From Tridacna crocea (taxonomy: Eukaryota; Mollusca; Bivalvia; Cardiida; Cardiidae), in the NCBI GenBank assembly GCA_943736015.1, contig OX031057.1:37906501-37970500 (forward strand): 64,000 nt of DNA, written 5' to 3'. The first letter of the stretch is position 1. Every line of letters starts with the position of its first letter. Under the pieces are notes generated by a model. It had not been told where the DNA came from and did no database searches. It saw nothing but the letters and a program-made list of their open reading frames with translations. The position numbers were made by a program, and so were the translations under genes. Positions 41,645-52,897 of this stretch are shown here, piece by piece.

Positions 41645-41865
41645 GTGGCTCAGTGGTTTAGTGTTGGACTCGTGACCAGGAGGACCCGAGTTCAAGCCTC
41701 ATTAGATCCACTTAGTCATGGTTGATCGTGGGAGTGTTTTGGGTAAGACAAAGCAGAGCCCATACCTAGCACAGGTAGAACCCAGGATATACATGAATAT
41801 GTGAGCTGTCGCCGTGATATAACTAACATAATGTTGGGAGAGGCGTAAAACATTCATTCCTTTTC
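41645..41865 (+). mobile_element. tRNA-derived SINE (GGCTCAGTGG type)
   Basis: A box GTGGCTCAGTGGTTTAG, B box GAGTTCAAGCC, body GTGAGCTGTCGCCGTGATAT, tail GGCGTAAAACATTC. Fuller than the copy at 14962: it keeps ACCTAGCACAGGTAGAACCC. Confidence 0.8.
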
Positions 41866-41896
41866 AATACTTAGAGTAGGTCACATGAGAAATGTG

Positions 41897-42125
41897 TTAA
41901 CTCATTACCAAACAACAATATTTTAGGCTTGTCTAAATAGAAAGCATTTGCAGACGACAAAATAAAAGTGACTGAAAATTTGAAATTTGTTTTGTGAAGG
42001 CTAGAAAACATTGTGGGAAAAGGAGAAAATGCTGGTCACCAGCATTTTCTCCTTTTCCCACAATGTTTTCTAAAGGCTTCTTTGTCAGGGGCGTCAAAAG
42101 TAGGGATTGTGTAGTAATGGGTTAA
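41897..42125 (+). mobile_element. TPM MITE, full length, perfect palindrome
   Basis: 229 bp TTAA to TTAA; palindrome 42005-42069 without mismatch (centre GGTCACC). A good reference copy. Confidence 0.96.
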
Positions 42126-42225
42126 GTCGATATATGTTGCCAACCCTCTTCAATCTAAAGCTTGTTAAGAGAATTATTTTTATTGTAACAGATGTTGTAT
42201 TGATTGTTGCATTTAAGTGCAATAG

Positions 42226-42438
42226 CTTAACACTTCATCAAACCATCTCGTGTTTTAAACGATCATGAGAAAGGAAACGATTGAAAACATCATTGGAAAC
42301 GGAGGAAATTCTTCAAGTATTTTTCATCTTTACACACGGTATTTTCTATCCTTCCAAAAACTATTTTTTCGACCGAATTTCGTTTTGTAGTTTGAAAAAT
42401 GCTTTCAGTATGGACTCGCTGATTATTTCTTCTGGTTA
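42226..42438 (-). mobile_element. TPM MITE, decayed
   Basis: CTTAACACTTCATCAAACC end, CGATTGAAAACATCATTGG arm, GTTTTGTAGTTTGAAAAATGC block. Confidence 0.6.
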
Positions 42439-42751
42439 AGAGTAAACAAGAAGGTTTGTATATAATTGTTACTGCAACAGTTGGTGAAAAATTACAAGAA
42501 CGACCTTTGAAGAGAAGAATCTTTAACATGATTAAATTATGAAGGGGTAAAACTGATTTTTTAAAGCTGTCAATAGCCTAGTTTTTAATGTTTAGCAAGT
42601 TGTTGAGAGTTAAAATTGGATATTAGCCTGAGTCTGGCAGGGCGGTGTTCAAGTCATCTCCGTGACGCATTATACAAGCAAGATATAAACTAATAAAGGA
42701 TCCTTAAAATCCATTTTCTGTAAAAGTCGACTGAAGAACGAGGTTGATTGT

Positions 42752-42900
42752 CCTGACAGATGCAGAAAATAACTGATAGAAAAAAATTCGACCCAGGTCA
42801 GCCTGCGCAGGCTGACCTGGGTAGAATTTTTTTGTCGAGTTTTTCTTTGCAGATACATTAAACCATCTTTTCACAGAGCATGGTTCATATATTTTTCAAT
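42752..42900. mobile_element. Foldback with GACCCAGGTCAGCCTGCGCA core, good copy
   Basis: Perfect inner palindrome of 17-base arms (CCAGGTCAGCCTGCGCAGG centre) flanked by AAAAAAATTC and GAATTTTTTT, then CAGATACATTAAACCATC and AGAGCATGG. Confidence 0.8.
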
Positions 42901-43389
42901 TTATTAGTGGAAAAGAGGCAGTTGCTTTGTAAAATGGCGTACCTGAAAATACAAAGACGAATAATAAAACAAAATTTCCAGTTAGTTTAAGAAAAGATTA
43001 ATCCAATAATCTAATGCATGATATCCAGTGTCTAAGCCAAATATTATATCTCGAGGAGTATCGTTTAACGCTTGCTGCTATAGTACTGTGTGTCACAAAT
43101 GTCCCGCAAAATAGGTCAGCAGAGGCACGCAAAATAAACCTGTCCACACTTTGACCAATCGCAAACTACCATTTATTCATTCGACACTTATATGATGAGG
43201 TAAGTCAAATACAACTGCACCAGAACAACTTAACAGTCTAAGCCTTGTGTAACATATTTTGAGAGAGATTATGACAAATGCCAATGGTATATGTACATTC
43301 TTGGTTTAATCCTTAAAAACGTACAGACAATCCCATGATGTAACGACCTTGAAGAAGAAAACCACTATTTTCTCTTTTTCACAAAGCGT

Positions 43390-43885
43390 CTTTTTTATTC
43401 ACTATCAAGCTCTTTATTCAAACATTGTGATCCAAAGCTCCAGTTCAAATTTGCGTTTTAAAGTTCTTTATTTTAAACATAGTGTTTCGTTGTTTTCCCT
43501 TGACTGGTTGTGTTGAAAATTAAGTTTTTTATTCAAACAAGGTTTTGCAAAGCTCTTCTTTCTATGTATGTACTCCGAATTCAGAGTGTGTCAAAGCTCT
43601 TCTGTAATGGTTGTCTTTCATTACCTTTTCTTACTTCGTGTTTCAAAGCCCTTAATTTCAAACAAAATGTTTCAAAACACTTTCTCGTAGCCTGCCTTTG
43701 AGATCTCTTGATTTCGTGTGTTCTGTCTGAAAGCTTAAGCTTATTGTGAGTTCCAAAGCTATCTAAAGTTGTTTTCCAATGCTACATGTATTTCAAACAT
43801 GGTGCTTTGCTATTATTCTTAATTGCGTATTCCAAAGTTCCGCTTTATTGTGTGTTTCAAAGGTTTGTGTTTCAAAGTTTACAAA
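43390..43885. repeat. Loose array of GTTTCAAAGCTCT words
   Basis: Words such as CAAAGCTCTT, TTTCAAAGCCCTT and GTTTCAAAGG recur every 30-60 bases about ten times, some paired with TTCAAACA. Confidence 0.55.
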
Positions 43886-44208
43886 CAGCAGTTTATCAAA
43901 CGCATATATACGTCTTTGCAGGAAGGTACAACCAACTACAAGTCTGATTCATTCTGTATATACCAAGATGGGATGCTAACAATAATGTCTGTAAGTAATT
44001 TATCACCAATATGCCTTGTTTATCTTGAATTGTTTTGACATTTATCAACCTAGTGCCTGCTGTGTTAAGGTTTGATGTTTTATGAAACATAAGAATGCCT
44101 TCTCTGGCTTTTATGGTTTTGTGATATGCACATAAAATTCATCGCATAGTTTGTCGAAATATTTAGATGCGGTGTGCAATGGAAGTTGTTTTTATGCATA
44201 CAAGGAAC

Positions 44209-44633
44209 TGGGTCCGTGTTCACCAGCTAGTTGTAGTGGCTTTGTTAGCCTAAGTTCAGATTTAGAAAGTAACACAACTTGTAATTGGCTAAATCATTCG
44301 GTCTAGTCAATCATAAGTTGTGCTACTGTCAAATTTAGACATTCATGAACATAAGGCTAAGAATAAAGCTAACGGTGCTTTAACCCATTACCACACAATC
44401 CCTACTTTTGACGCCCCCGAGAAAGAAGCCTTTTGAAAACACTGTGGGAAAAGGAGAAAATGCTGGTAACCAGCATTTTCTCCTTTTCCCACAGTGTTTT
44501 CTATCCTTCCCAGAACAAATTTCAATTTTTCAGTCACCTTTATTTTGTCATCTGCAATTGCCTTCAATTTGGACCAGTCTAAAATTTTCTCGTGTGGTAA
44601 TGAGTTAAAGAATGGTCGGTGAATAGGGACCCA
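44209..44633. mobile_element. CCAAT-centred palindromic MITE split by TPM
   Basis: Left part 44209-44378 with CAACTTGTAATTGGCTAAAT and GTCAATCATAAGTTGTG; right end after TPM is AAGAATGGTCGGTGAATAGG at 44607-44626. Confidence 0.85.
44379..44608 (-). mobile_element. TPM MITE (CACTGT subfamily), full length, nested
   Basis: 230 bp; perfect palindrome with CACTGT/ACAGTG; TTAA at 44379-44382 and 44605-44608 is the split target. Confidence 0.96.
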
Positions 44634-44716
44634 GATTTTTCTTATTACTGGACTGATTAATAGTTTGGCCACAGACCTGTAGAAACGGTGAAACCGGGCT
44701 GCAACAAGGAGTGATT

Positions 44717-44886
44717 GAAATAGAGGATAATCAACTGTTTTTTTTTTATATGAAAAATATCTCACGAGGATGCGTTGTTAGGCGTTGAAAAAACGAGTGC
44801 GCATCACGAGTTTTTTTTAACGCCTTACGACGCGTCCGAGTGAGATATTTTTCATATCAAAAATAACCAGTTGATTATTCTATTTA
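44717..44886. mobile_element. Foldback with GATATTTTTCATAT arms
   Basis: Left GATAATCAACTG, ATATGAAAAATATCTCACG and TGTTAGGCGTT; right AACGCCTTACGACGCG, GTGAGATATTTTTCATAT, CAGTTGATTAT. About 65-bp arms. A repeat of TATATAATAAA type continues to 45078. Confidence 0.8.
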
Positions 44887-45291
44887 TTATATACCTTATT
44901 AACATCATTATTTGTAATTTTGCATTTGAAAGTCGAAATAATGTAGCCAGAAAAAAAAAGTAGTTCCCAAATTACGTCAGGAAGTGAAAGTGAAAGTTGA
45001 TAACGTCACTAGTGATGATATCAAAATTTATTATACTGGGAAATTCCAGGATTTCACTGCTAGGTATATAATAAACATTATTATCTCCTGAACCCAGGTT
45101 ACGTCAAGGCGGTAACATAAAAAAAACCACACCGTTTTCTGCTCTTACGTCACAGGCATTGTATTCCTTTAGAAGAATTTCTATTCTTGTGTGCTGTATT
45201 ATAATTTTTTAATTAGACAAAACATACAAACTTTGAATATTTCTATTCTTGAGCGTTGTTTGATCTTTAATACTTTTATCTCAGGTAAAAC

Positions 45292-45363
45292 ATGAACACT
45301 TTGAAATCACCGGAAGAGCAGAGAATTCTTGCCAAATTCAAGAAGTCATTTAGATGTAAATGA
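45292..45363 (+). CDS. Small open frame or possible first coding exon, unknown
   Basis: 23 codons (MNTLKSPEEQRILAKFKKSF, then RCK and stop). It follows an acceptor-like CTTTTATCTCAG and has GTAAAT after codon 21, so it could be an exon. The composition is protein-like (charged helix). I do not recognise it and found no partner exon. Confidence 0.2.
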   Translation: MNTLKSPEEQRILAKFKKSFRCK

Positions 45364-46069
45364 AAGGCTGAACTTGGCGATAAGTTATTCATTAACTATT
45401 TAGACAGTAATTAGAAAAAACAAAATGGAATTCTATCGCGTCTGGCTGGCTCCTATCATGAAAGTGTTAGCAACAATTACGAATTGCTGTTAATAAAATA
45501 TTCTCCTTATTTTTCGAAGTTCCTTCTTTTATCAGATTCTATCGAAATTTCAAATAGCATGCCCCCAGGGTGCGACGTCCTACCTGATATTTGAAATAAA
45601 GCAGATATTTTATTTGTGACGTGGTTCACGTCGCGTTCAATATTATTCTAATTATATCGCGGCGCCCAGTGACCTTTATATGCTTTTCTACAACTTTAAT
45701 GGTATTTCGCAAAATATTACTGTAAGGGTTCTGGTTACTTTCCCACATACTTACCGCCGTGGCAATGTGGAAAAAAGGAGAAAATGGTGCTGTTTACACA
45801 TATTCCCCCTTTTTTTGTTTAGTTTACAAATTGTTGTCACCGATTGCCGATATCGTTAGCTATGCTACTGATAGGGCGAGATACAGGGCAAAAAGACATC
45901 CTAGATACGCCCGGTTCTTTAACGTGTTAGACATATAGACCCATCATATGGAATCTAGGGTTAATGTTTCACACCAAAGACGATCGGTTAAGCATCAAGC
46001 TCTGTGAAAAGGTAGTCCCAGAAGTTATGCCCTATAATACAACTGAACATTTATTGTAGCTCAAGTTTA
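45364..46069. other. Intergenic, no gene seen
   Basis: Contains a decayed TPM trace at 45765-45830 (GTGGAAAAAAGGAGAAAATG) and a small palindrome GACGTGGTTCACGTC at 45619. Confidence 0.5.
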
Positions 46070-46304
46070 TTTATCTCTTTACCATTTGAACGACAACATT
46101 TTAGACTTGTCCAAATTAAAAGCATTTACAGACGGCAAAAAATAAAGTGACTCAAAAATTGGAACTTGACTATAGATGAGTAGAAAACATTGTAGGAAAA
46201 GGAGAAAATGCTGGTAACCAGCATTTTCTCCTTTTCCTGCAGTGTTTTCAGAAGGCGTCTTCCTCTGGGTCGTAAAAACCAGGGATTGTTTGGTAAAGGG
46301 TTAT
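46070..46304 (+). mobile_element. TPM MITE, near full length
   Basis: The palindrome has paired changes at the base: AACATTGTAGG on the left, CCTGCAGTGTT on the right, not fully matching. Ends degraded. Confidence 0.85.
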
Positions 46305-46433
46305 GGAAAGATTTACCACTCAGAGTAGAAGAGTAGAGAATCAAAGTTCACCACTGACTGTTTTACATAATGTTCTGAAAATAGCCTGTTTTCACAGAAT
46401 AAAAGTGTCCACCCATTTTTTTTAAAAGAACAA

Positions 46434-46770
46434 ACTAGAGCTGTCACTGAATGCGACTTAATACACCCGCCAGCGCTTTGTTAGAAACAGGCAATTTAAC
46501 AAAAAAAAAAAATTCTAAGTTGAAGGAGAGATTACCTTTGAATCATATGGAGTAGATGATTAAAAACTGCGTCTTGCATAACTTCAATATACGATCAATG
46601 TGTCATGCAAACTTTCAGTAAAATAGCACCAAAACTGTAGTAGGAGTTTGCCATACATAATTACTAGTATTTTGTGCACAGACAGACACACGGACGGACA
46701 TACGGACGGACGAACAGATAGGCTGATTCCAGTATACCCTCGAAAACATTCGTTTTGTTGGGGGTATACT
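46434..46770. repeat. Host repeat with empty TTAA site
   Basis: GAGCTGTCACTGAATGCGAC, TTAA (46458-46461), TACACCCGCCAGCGCTTTG; later (GGACGGACATAC)n and AACATTCGTTTTGTTGGGGG. The uninserted form of 18745-19060 and 25976-26360. Confidence 0.85.
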
Positions 46771-46986
46771 ATTTTGTTAGCTGATAAAAACATGCAGAAA
46801 TTTAGAACCTATCGAAGTTTTTATATCTGAACTACAGGTATACATGTTGTAATAATAAATACCAGTAAAAATGCCCGAAATATTTAAATATTTCAAATGG
46901 TCAGTATCTCACAAAAAATAGCCAGTGAGGATTTTGAAAGTAGAGTGTATCTGACCAATCAGATGAAACTTCTCTCGAGACATCTG

Positions 46987-47183
46987 GACCCGTATTCACC
47001 AACCATTCTTGAGAACATCCTTAGTATGATTCACTGACGTTTTCTAAATTTGTAAGTAACACAACTTCTGATTGGCTAAATTCGGTTTAGCCAATCAGAA
47101 GTTGTGTTACTTATAAATGTAGACCGTGCAGTTCTGGAGAATACGACAAAGAACGTTCTTAAGAATGATTGGTGAATACGGGT
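46987..47183. mobile_element. CCAAT-centred palindromic MITE
   Basis: ACCCGTATTCACCAACCATT at the left, AACTTCTGATTGGCTAAATT and TAGCCAATCAGAAGTTGTG at the centre, GATTGGTGAATACGGGTT at the right. Confidence 0.88.
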
Positions 47184-47360
47184 TCTGCTTGCTGTTTGTG
47201 ATCAACCGGTATCCTGCTAAATAAGTGAAATGTAAATTTAAAGCTGACGGTTGAATTCCATATTTTGATATTTTAATGTTACTTTATATGTCCTTATCGG
47301 TTACTTTATATGTCCTTATCGGGGAATATGTCCTTATCTGACAGTGCATATCATAAACCT

Positions 47361-47557
47361 GGGTTCGTATTCACCAACCGTTCTTACGAACGTTCTTCGT
47401 CTTATTCTCCAGAATTTTCTACATTTGTAAGTGATACAACTTCTGATTGGCTAAACCATTCGGTTTAGCCAATCAGAAGCTGTATTACTTACAAATTTAG
47501 GAAATATTGGAGAATAAGATCAAGAATATTATCAAGAATGGTTGGTGAATATGGGTC
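47361..47557. mobile_element. CCAAT-centred palindromic MITE
   Basis: Second copy 180 bp from the last one. Centre CTGATTGGCTAAACCATTCG then GTTTAGCCAATCAGAAG. Confidence 0.88.
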
Positions 47558-47614
47558 CTGATCTTGATGTACATTGTCCGTAATAGGTCAGTTAGTCGCT
47601 CTTTGCAGTGTTAG

Positions 47615-47962
47615 GGCATTATCTCCCGCTAGATGGCATTCTATAAATACTCATCTATTTAATTTGGGCATCCTGGGTACAGAGCCGAATCACTTTCCTA
47701 CGCGACAACCGTTACTTTGAATTTCAAACTAAAATAAACGTTTACTCAATAAAACGCTATCTCATGCAATTCACTCAGCTATGATCATCAGTTTAGAGAA
47801 ATCTGGAGCTAAAGCAGGTCTCATTTCTCCTCAAACGTATTGATAAAAGCTATTTTCTACATTGCTACTCTATAGAGCGTAATATTACAGTCAGCCCGCT
47901 ATCGGGGCTAGTGATGCGTCATATAAGACAGTCGAATCTTCGAAGAATATGACATGCGCAGA
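47615..47962 (+). repeat. Dispersed 330-bp repeat (CCCGCTAGATGGCATTC family)
   Basis: Has AAACTAAAATAAACGTTTAC, which the copy at 38447 lacks, so this is the longer form. Confidence 0.8.
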
Positions 47963-48261
47963 CAACGAGTCTAAGGGTCAATGAAATTGGTAGTTTCCAT
48001 AGGCTATTTGGGAGGATAGGCTACATGTATACCTGTTTATCAGCTTCGCTTAACGCATGTACAATAACTTAGTGATGCATGAGGTGGGTTTTTGGCACGA
48101 AGTCAGACATGTAACGTCGTAATTATATCTTCTCGGTTAATTAATATCGTTAACCTGCTGCTAATCTCCACCCAAACATGAATTATCTTGTCAATACGGT
48201 GTCCCACTACTGCCATTGTACAATGCTGCAAAATTTTAGACCATTTGAGTACAAACAAAAC

Positions 48262-48475
48262 TATTTACCCTTTACCAAACAATGTTGTTCTAGTAACCCT
48301 GATGAAGAAGGCATTGAAAACATTATGGGAAAAGGATAGAATGGTAATAATCGTCATTTTCTTAACTTCCTATCTTGCCCTATCTTGGAATTATAGCTTG
48401 TTCGCCCAAATTTCAAAATTTTCGTTCGCAGTTACCTTTAGTTTTGGATAGGTCAACGATGTGTTATTATGGAAA
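48262..48475 (-). mobile_element. TPM MITE, decayed
   Basis: CCCTTTACCAAACAATG and GAAAACATTATGGGAAAAGG; the second arm is not paired any more. Confidence 0.6.
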
Positions 48476-48687
48476 AGGTTGGGTAGTCGTAATGAAAGAA
48501 TTAGACAGGATACCATTTCTTACGAACATGAAAGCTCGTAAAAAATGCAAAGCTGTAATACAAACCGGATCTGTCGGGATTCAGACACATGACGGGCAAA
48601 TATACTCACTTTTTCGAGGTTTAAAAGACCAATACCATAAGCACTGAGCTAAAGAGATATCTCCCCAACGCCGTTTTCAGGTAATAT

Positions 48688-48952
48688 ATGGCTTGCAACA
48701 CACGAAAAAGGGCATCCGGACATTTGCGTAAAGTGTCGTCTCGGATTAACCAACGCAGTCTGCGCAGGCTAATCCGAAAGGACATTTTCCGTTTCTAGGT
48801 AATTTTCTGTTTTGCGCAAGTCTACTGAAGCACAAAATCTAATGTAGTCGTAAAGTGCCGTCTCGGATTAGCCTGCGCGGACTGCGCAGGCTGATCCGAG
48901 ACGACACTTTACGCAAATGTCCGAGTGCCCCTGTTCGTGTGATGCAAGCCAA
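48688..48952. mobile_element. GCCTGCGCAG foldback MITE, complete
   Basis: Left TATGGCTTGCAACACACG and TTTGCGTAAAGTGTCGTCTC; right GAGACGACACTTTACGCAAA and GTGTGATGCAAGCC. Inner core GGATTAGCCTGCGCGG twice in mirror form. Confidence 0.88.
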
Positions 48953-49065
48953 TTATTTAAATCGGGACAAAGCTATATATAAATTTAAGGAGTGGTCTCC
49001 CGTAACACAGTCTCAAAATGCGTGCGTTGTTCTTAATTTCAGAAGTATTCATGTCGAAAAGTTTT

Positions 49066-49140
49066 AACAGTCAGTCAGTCAGTTAGTCAGTCAGTCAGTC
49101 CGTCGGCAAGCCTACCAGTCAGCCAGTCAGCCTGCCTGTC
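49066..49140 (+). repeat. (CAGT)n microsatellite
   Basis: About 12 CAGT units with CCGT and CAGC variants. Confidence 0.85.
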
Positions 49141-49563
49141 GGATATCATTATGCTATAATGGCCGTTCGGGAGTTATGTTAAGGATTCTTTATTCTTAGA
49201 TTCAACCAGTATCCTATTGTTATCACGACCATAAAACTGTCTTTAGTGAATTGAATTCAGATGCCCATTGCGTAACTTCCGTGTAGACCTTTTTTTAAGT
49301 TTTAAAAAGAAATCTGTCACACACTAGCACTTTTTCTTGGTTTTTTCCCATAATTTGTATCGCGTTTTATTTGTCTTTGTAACTAACACTTTCAGTTGAT
49401 GTATTGACTCTCCTATGTTTTTGCCATATTGAAAATGTTTAGAATTTAAATCTTGAACAAGTTATCCCTTGTTTTCACAACCCTGTGGGATAAGACATTT
49501 TTTTTTTCTTTTTACAATATTTTTCATCCTTTTCATTGCTCATCTGAGCAAGGTTTTGCTTCT

Positions 49564-49758
49564 GGGCCCGTATACACCAACCTTTCTTAAGAAAATTCTT
49601 TGTCTTATTTTCCAGAATTTTCTACATTTGTAAGTAACAAAACTTCTGATTGGCTAAACCAATCGGTTTAGCCGATCAGAAGTTGTGTTAGTTACAAATG
49701 TAGAAAACCTTGGAGAATAAGACTAAGCATATTCTCGAGAATGGTGAATACGGGCCCT
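49564..49758. mobile_element. CCAAT-centred palindromic MITE
   Basis: GGGCCCGTATACACCAACCT at the left, TCTGATTGGCTAAACCAATC at the centre, ATGGTGAATACGGGCCC at the right. Confidence 0.85.
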
Positions 49759-50109
49759 GGTCTGGAATTGATTTTGATTTGTCTAAGTCTACTGCTTGTC
49801 CCCTGGTGAGGAATTTGATGAAAAATCCCGCTATTTAGCCTATTTGAGCTACATTTCATGTGCCACTGTAAATGCTTCCAATATATTGACAAGTCTATAT
49901 ATTTGTCACCAGATAAACAGCTCAACTCAATCCATAATCGTTTAGCCCAACAACTGGGTATTTAGCCGAGACAGAATTAGAAACAGATTTTATTTCCTGT
50001 CTTTCAATTTCCATAAACGAATCGATTGATGTCGTCAACACAGTCACGCACCCCATCCAAGAGCCCATATTTTCCAGACTCTCTTGTTTGAGCTGCCAAT
50101 AAGTGATAT

Positions 50110-50215
50110 GGGGTCCTGCCCGGCTCAGTTGTAAAGTGTAGGATTCGAAACATGGAAGCCCTGGGTTCGATCTTCATTGGAAGTGCATGGCGAGTGTAGA
50201 AGATATCTAACCAAT
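50110..50215 (+). mobile_element. SINE head, tRNA-like
   Basis: GGGTCCTGCCCGGCTCAGTT with A box and CCTGGGTTCGATC as B box; same family as 14962. The body is lost. Confidence 0.6.
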
Positions 50216-51259
50216 AGGACAAGTTTGTTTCTTCCTAAGTGCTAAACTTATATGCTAACGCACCAAGCAGGTAGGTACTCAGATACCATTTTTGTTGCAT
50301 ATGTCGAATTGATATCGGCTCACAAGCCGATCGTATAACAATGAAAGTATCCCCTAACGGGATCCTATGACCGCTCGATTAATAGATGGATTCCTTAACT
50401 ACTATGCCATAGAAATTGTTCGTGAAGTAAACGTACCCTGGTTCGACTACTGCCGTTGGTGAGGAATAATTGATCCTTCGACATGAAACGTCTAGAATAC
50501 TGTTCACAGGGGCATTGATCGTGTTGATCATCTGACATCCCAGAGTCTCTATACACCGACCATTCTTGGAGTCGTTAACAGGCTAAGTCTCAAAAGATTT
50601 CCAACTTTGAAACTTAATTTCTGATTGGCTAATTATTCTTCCGTTCTCAGTATTATTTTGCTTGTTCGGCAGATTTTTTTCGACCTCCAAGTCATTATTT
50701 GCCTTATAAAAAGCCTCAAAAGGTAGACTTTTTTTGCTTTCTTGTTGACAGGGACACTAGCTTCATGTTACACTTTGCATGGTGTTGTACAAGTTACAAG
50801 TTTACCCGTTAAAATTTAACCGTGCTTGAAAGCACGCTTTGAAAATGAAAGGGTATAATAAATGGTTTAGCCAGTCAAAAATTAAATCACCCTCGAAATC
50901 TAGATTTTGAGTAAAGACCCAGGAATCTCCAAAACTAGGTCATTTTCACCGTTTATTGTATAACTTGAAACAATATAGGATAATACATCACAACACGTAC
51001 ATGTACATCTGAATTCAGATTTTTAACATACATTGTACATTCTTTGGCAACACACGTCTTAGCAAGCGTTCCAGAGAAGCGGACGTACATGTAAGTAAAT
51101 GAAAACATGCATTCCTAGTACACAGCGATATAGTTTTATTAATTTATTCATATATCCCCGATTTAAGCCACGATTAGGAGAAAAATATATAAGCAGTTCT
51201 TTTTTACGTCGGTCAGATGTTGCAGAAGTGATCTCCTCTGTTCTGCTCTCCGGTACAGA
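50216..51259. other. Intergenic, no gene seen
   Basis: Half of a CCAAT-centred MITE at about 50550-50635 (TTTCTGATTGGCTAATTATT); otherwise no feature. Confidence 0.5.
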
Positions 51260-51375
51260 TTAACCCTTTACCAAAATTTTAGACTGGTCCAAATTGAAAG
51301 CACTCGTAGACGACAAAATGAATGTAACTCAAAAACTGAAATTTGTTTCTAGCAGGGTAGAAAACATTGCGATCC
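51260..51375 (+). mobile_element. TPM MITE, left half only
   Basis: TTAACCCTTTACC to GTAGAAAACATTGCG, with the hairpin lost; 51610-51720 may be a further decayed piece (TTTGCAGACGATGAAG; CTCCTTTTCCCAC). Confidence 0.7.
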
Positions 51376-52061
51376 GTTCTGTTTTTCCTGTCCGAACAAG
51401 TTCATTTCTCATGCATAATCGGCTACCAACGGTTAAATAAATAACATTGATTGTTTTCTTTGGCTTGTGCTTGTTCATCTCAAATATTATTTCAAACTTT
51501 ACAACCTCATTTCGTGCTTGGCATAAACTGTTTCTTCTCATGTTTGAGTGTTTTATAGTTCCTTTCGGTCTGATTAAAAGAAAGGATATGAACCAGTCTC
51601 TATCAGACAAAAAAAGTACTCAAGTCCAAATTCAAACGATTTGCAGACGATGAAGTAAACGTAACTAAGATTATGGGATTTGGCTTTGAGGTAGAGCATC
51701 TCCTTTTCCCACATTTTTTTGTTCCTTTCAAAAAAACAAAAAACAAAAAAAAAACAAAAAAACACAGGATCGTGAGACACGGTCTTGATTACTTCAAGGT
51801 TAGATAAGATGAGAAAAATGATTCTTTGGATGACATCATTATTCCAGCAATGAATTCTCAAATGAATGATAAAGTTGCATGTTTTGTTTTCTTGCTGAAT
51901 GCACTTTATTTGACTTTGATCATTTCAAGTCCTTACCAGACGAATTAGGTTTATCCAAATAATTTGCTAACAACAAATCAAATGTCGCTTACGTCATGGA
52001 TATCCTGTTTGATAGGATAGAAAACACCGAGGAAAGACGTGAAGATGCTAACCACAGCATA

Positions 52062-52442
52062 CTACAGCATTTGCAGACGCCAAATAAAATGTTTCTCGTA
52101 TAACGAACTATTTCTTTGAAAAGGTAGAAAACATTGTGGGGACAGGAAAAATACTCTCTGTTCCACATGGTTTTCAGGTCCTCTTCCTCTTAGTTGTTGT
52201 AACATGCGATGGTTGGGCATCACGCAATCCCAAATCTTAACGACCCTGAGACAGAATCCTTTTGAAAACATTGTGGGAAAAGGAGAAAATGCTGGTAACC
52301 AGCATTTTCTCCTTTTCCCACAATGTTTTCTACCCTCCTAAAATCAAAAATCAATTTTTGATTCACATTTATTTTGTCGTCTGCAAATGCTTTCGATTTG
52401 GGGTGGTCCAAAATTTTATTTTGTCGTTTGGTAAAGAGTTAA
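52062..52442 (-). mobile_element. Two TPM copies, one decayed, one near complete
   Basis: 52062-52212 keeps GCATTTGCAGACGCC and AACATTGTGGGGACAGG. 52213-52442 has a perfect palindrome (52266-52330) and ends in TTAA. Confidence 0.85.
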
Positions 52443-52897
52443 TCCTTTATCACACAATTCAGAGTTTTAACAAACCTGATGGGAAAAAAAAGCTTATATT
52501 TAAAAAAAAAAGTATTTTACCTGTCCAAAAACAAATTTCAACTCTTGAGTCACTATTATGTGCTTTGAGTTTTCAGGGGTCTAAAAGATTTTATCATTTG
52601 GTTGAATTTTAAGCAAAATTTCCTTGATTAATTACTTTCTTAGACAATGATAAGGCATGACAGTTTTGGTCTCAAGGGGCAATTTCTGCTTTAAAAACAA
52701 TGTTTTCACTTATGGCAGTATTGTCATATTGCTAAAAAGCTGTGTTAAACAGCATTGAATTACTGTCTAGGTATGTTTTACTTTCATGATGTTTTCTTTG
52801 AAAAAAAAAGGTTGAACTTATCAATTTGCTTACAAGCCCTAATTTATTTTTTAATGAAACCTTACGGATTTATATCTTTGCATCGTGAAAAATCGTG

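Noticed and set aside
44388-44765. 125-codon minus-strand frame and many 60-70 codon frames with [22 protein letters not shown] or [18 protein letters not shown]
   Set aside because: These peptides recur at every TPM copy because the palindrome happens to be open in several frames; they are translations of the hairpin, not a gene family.
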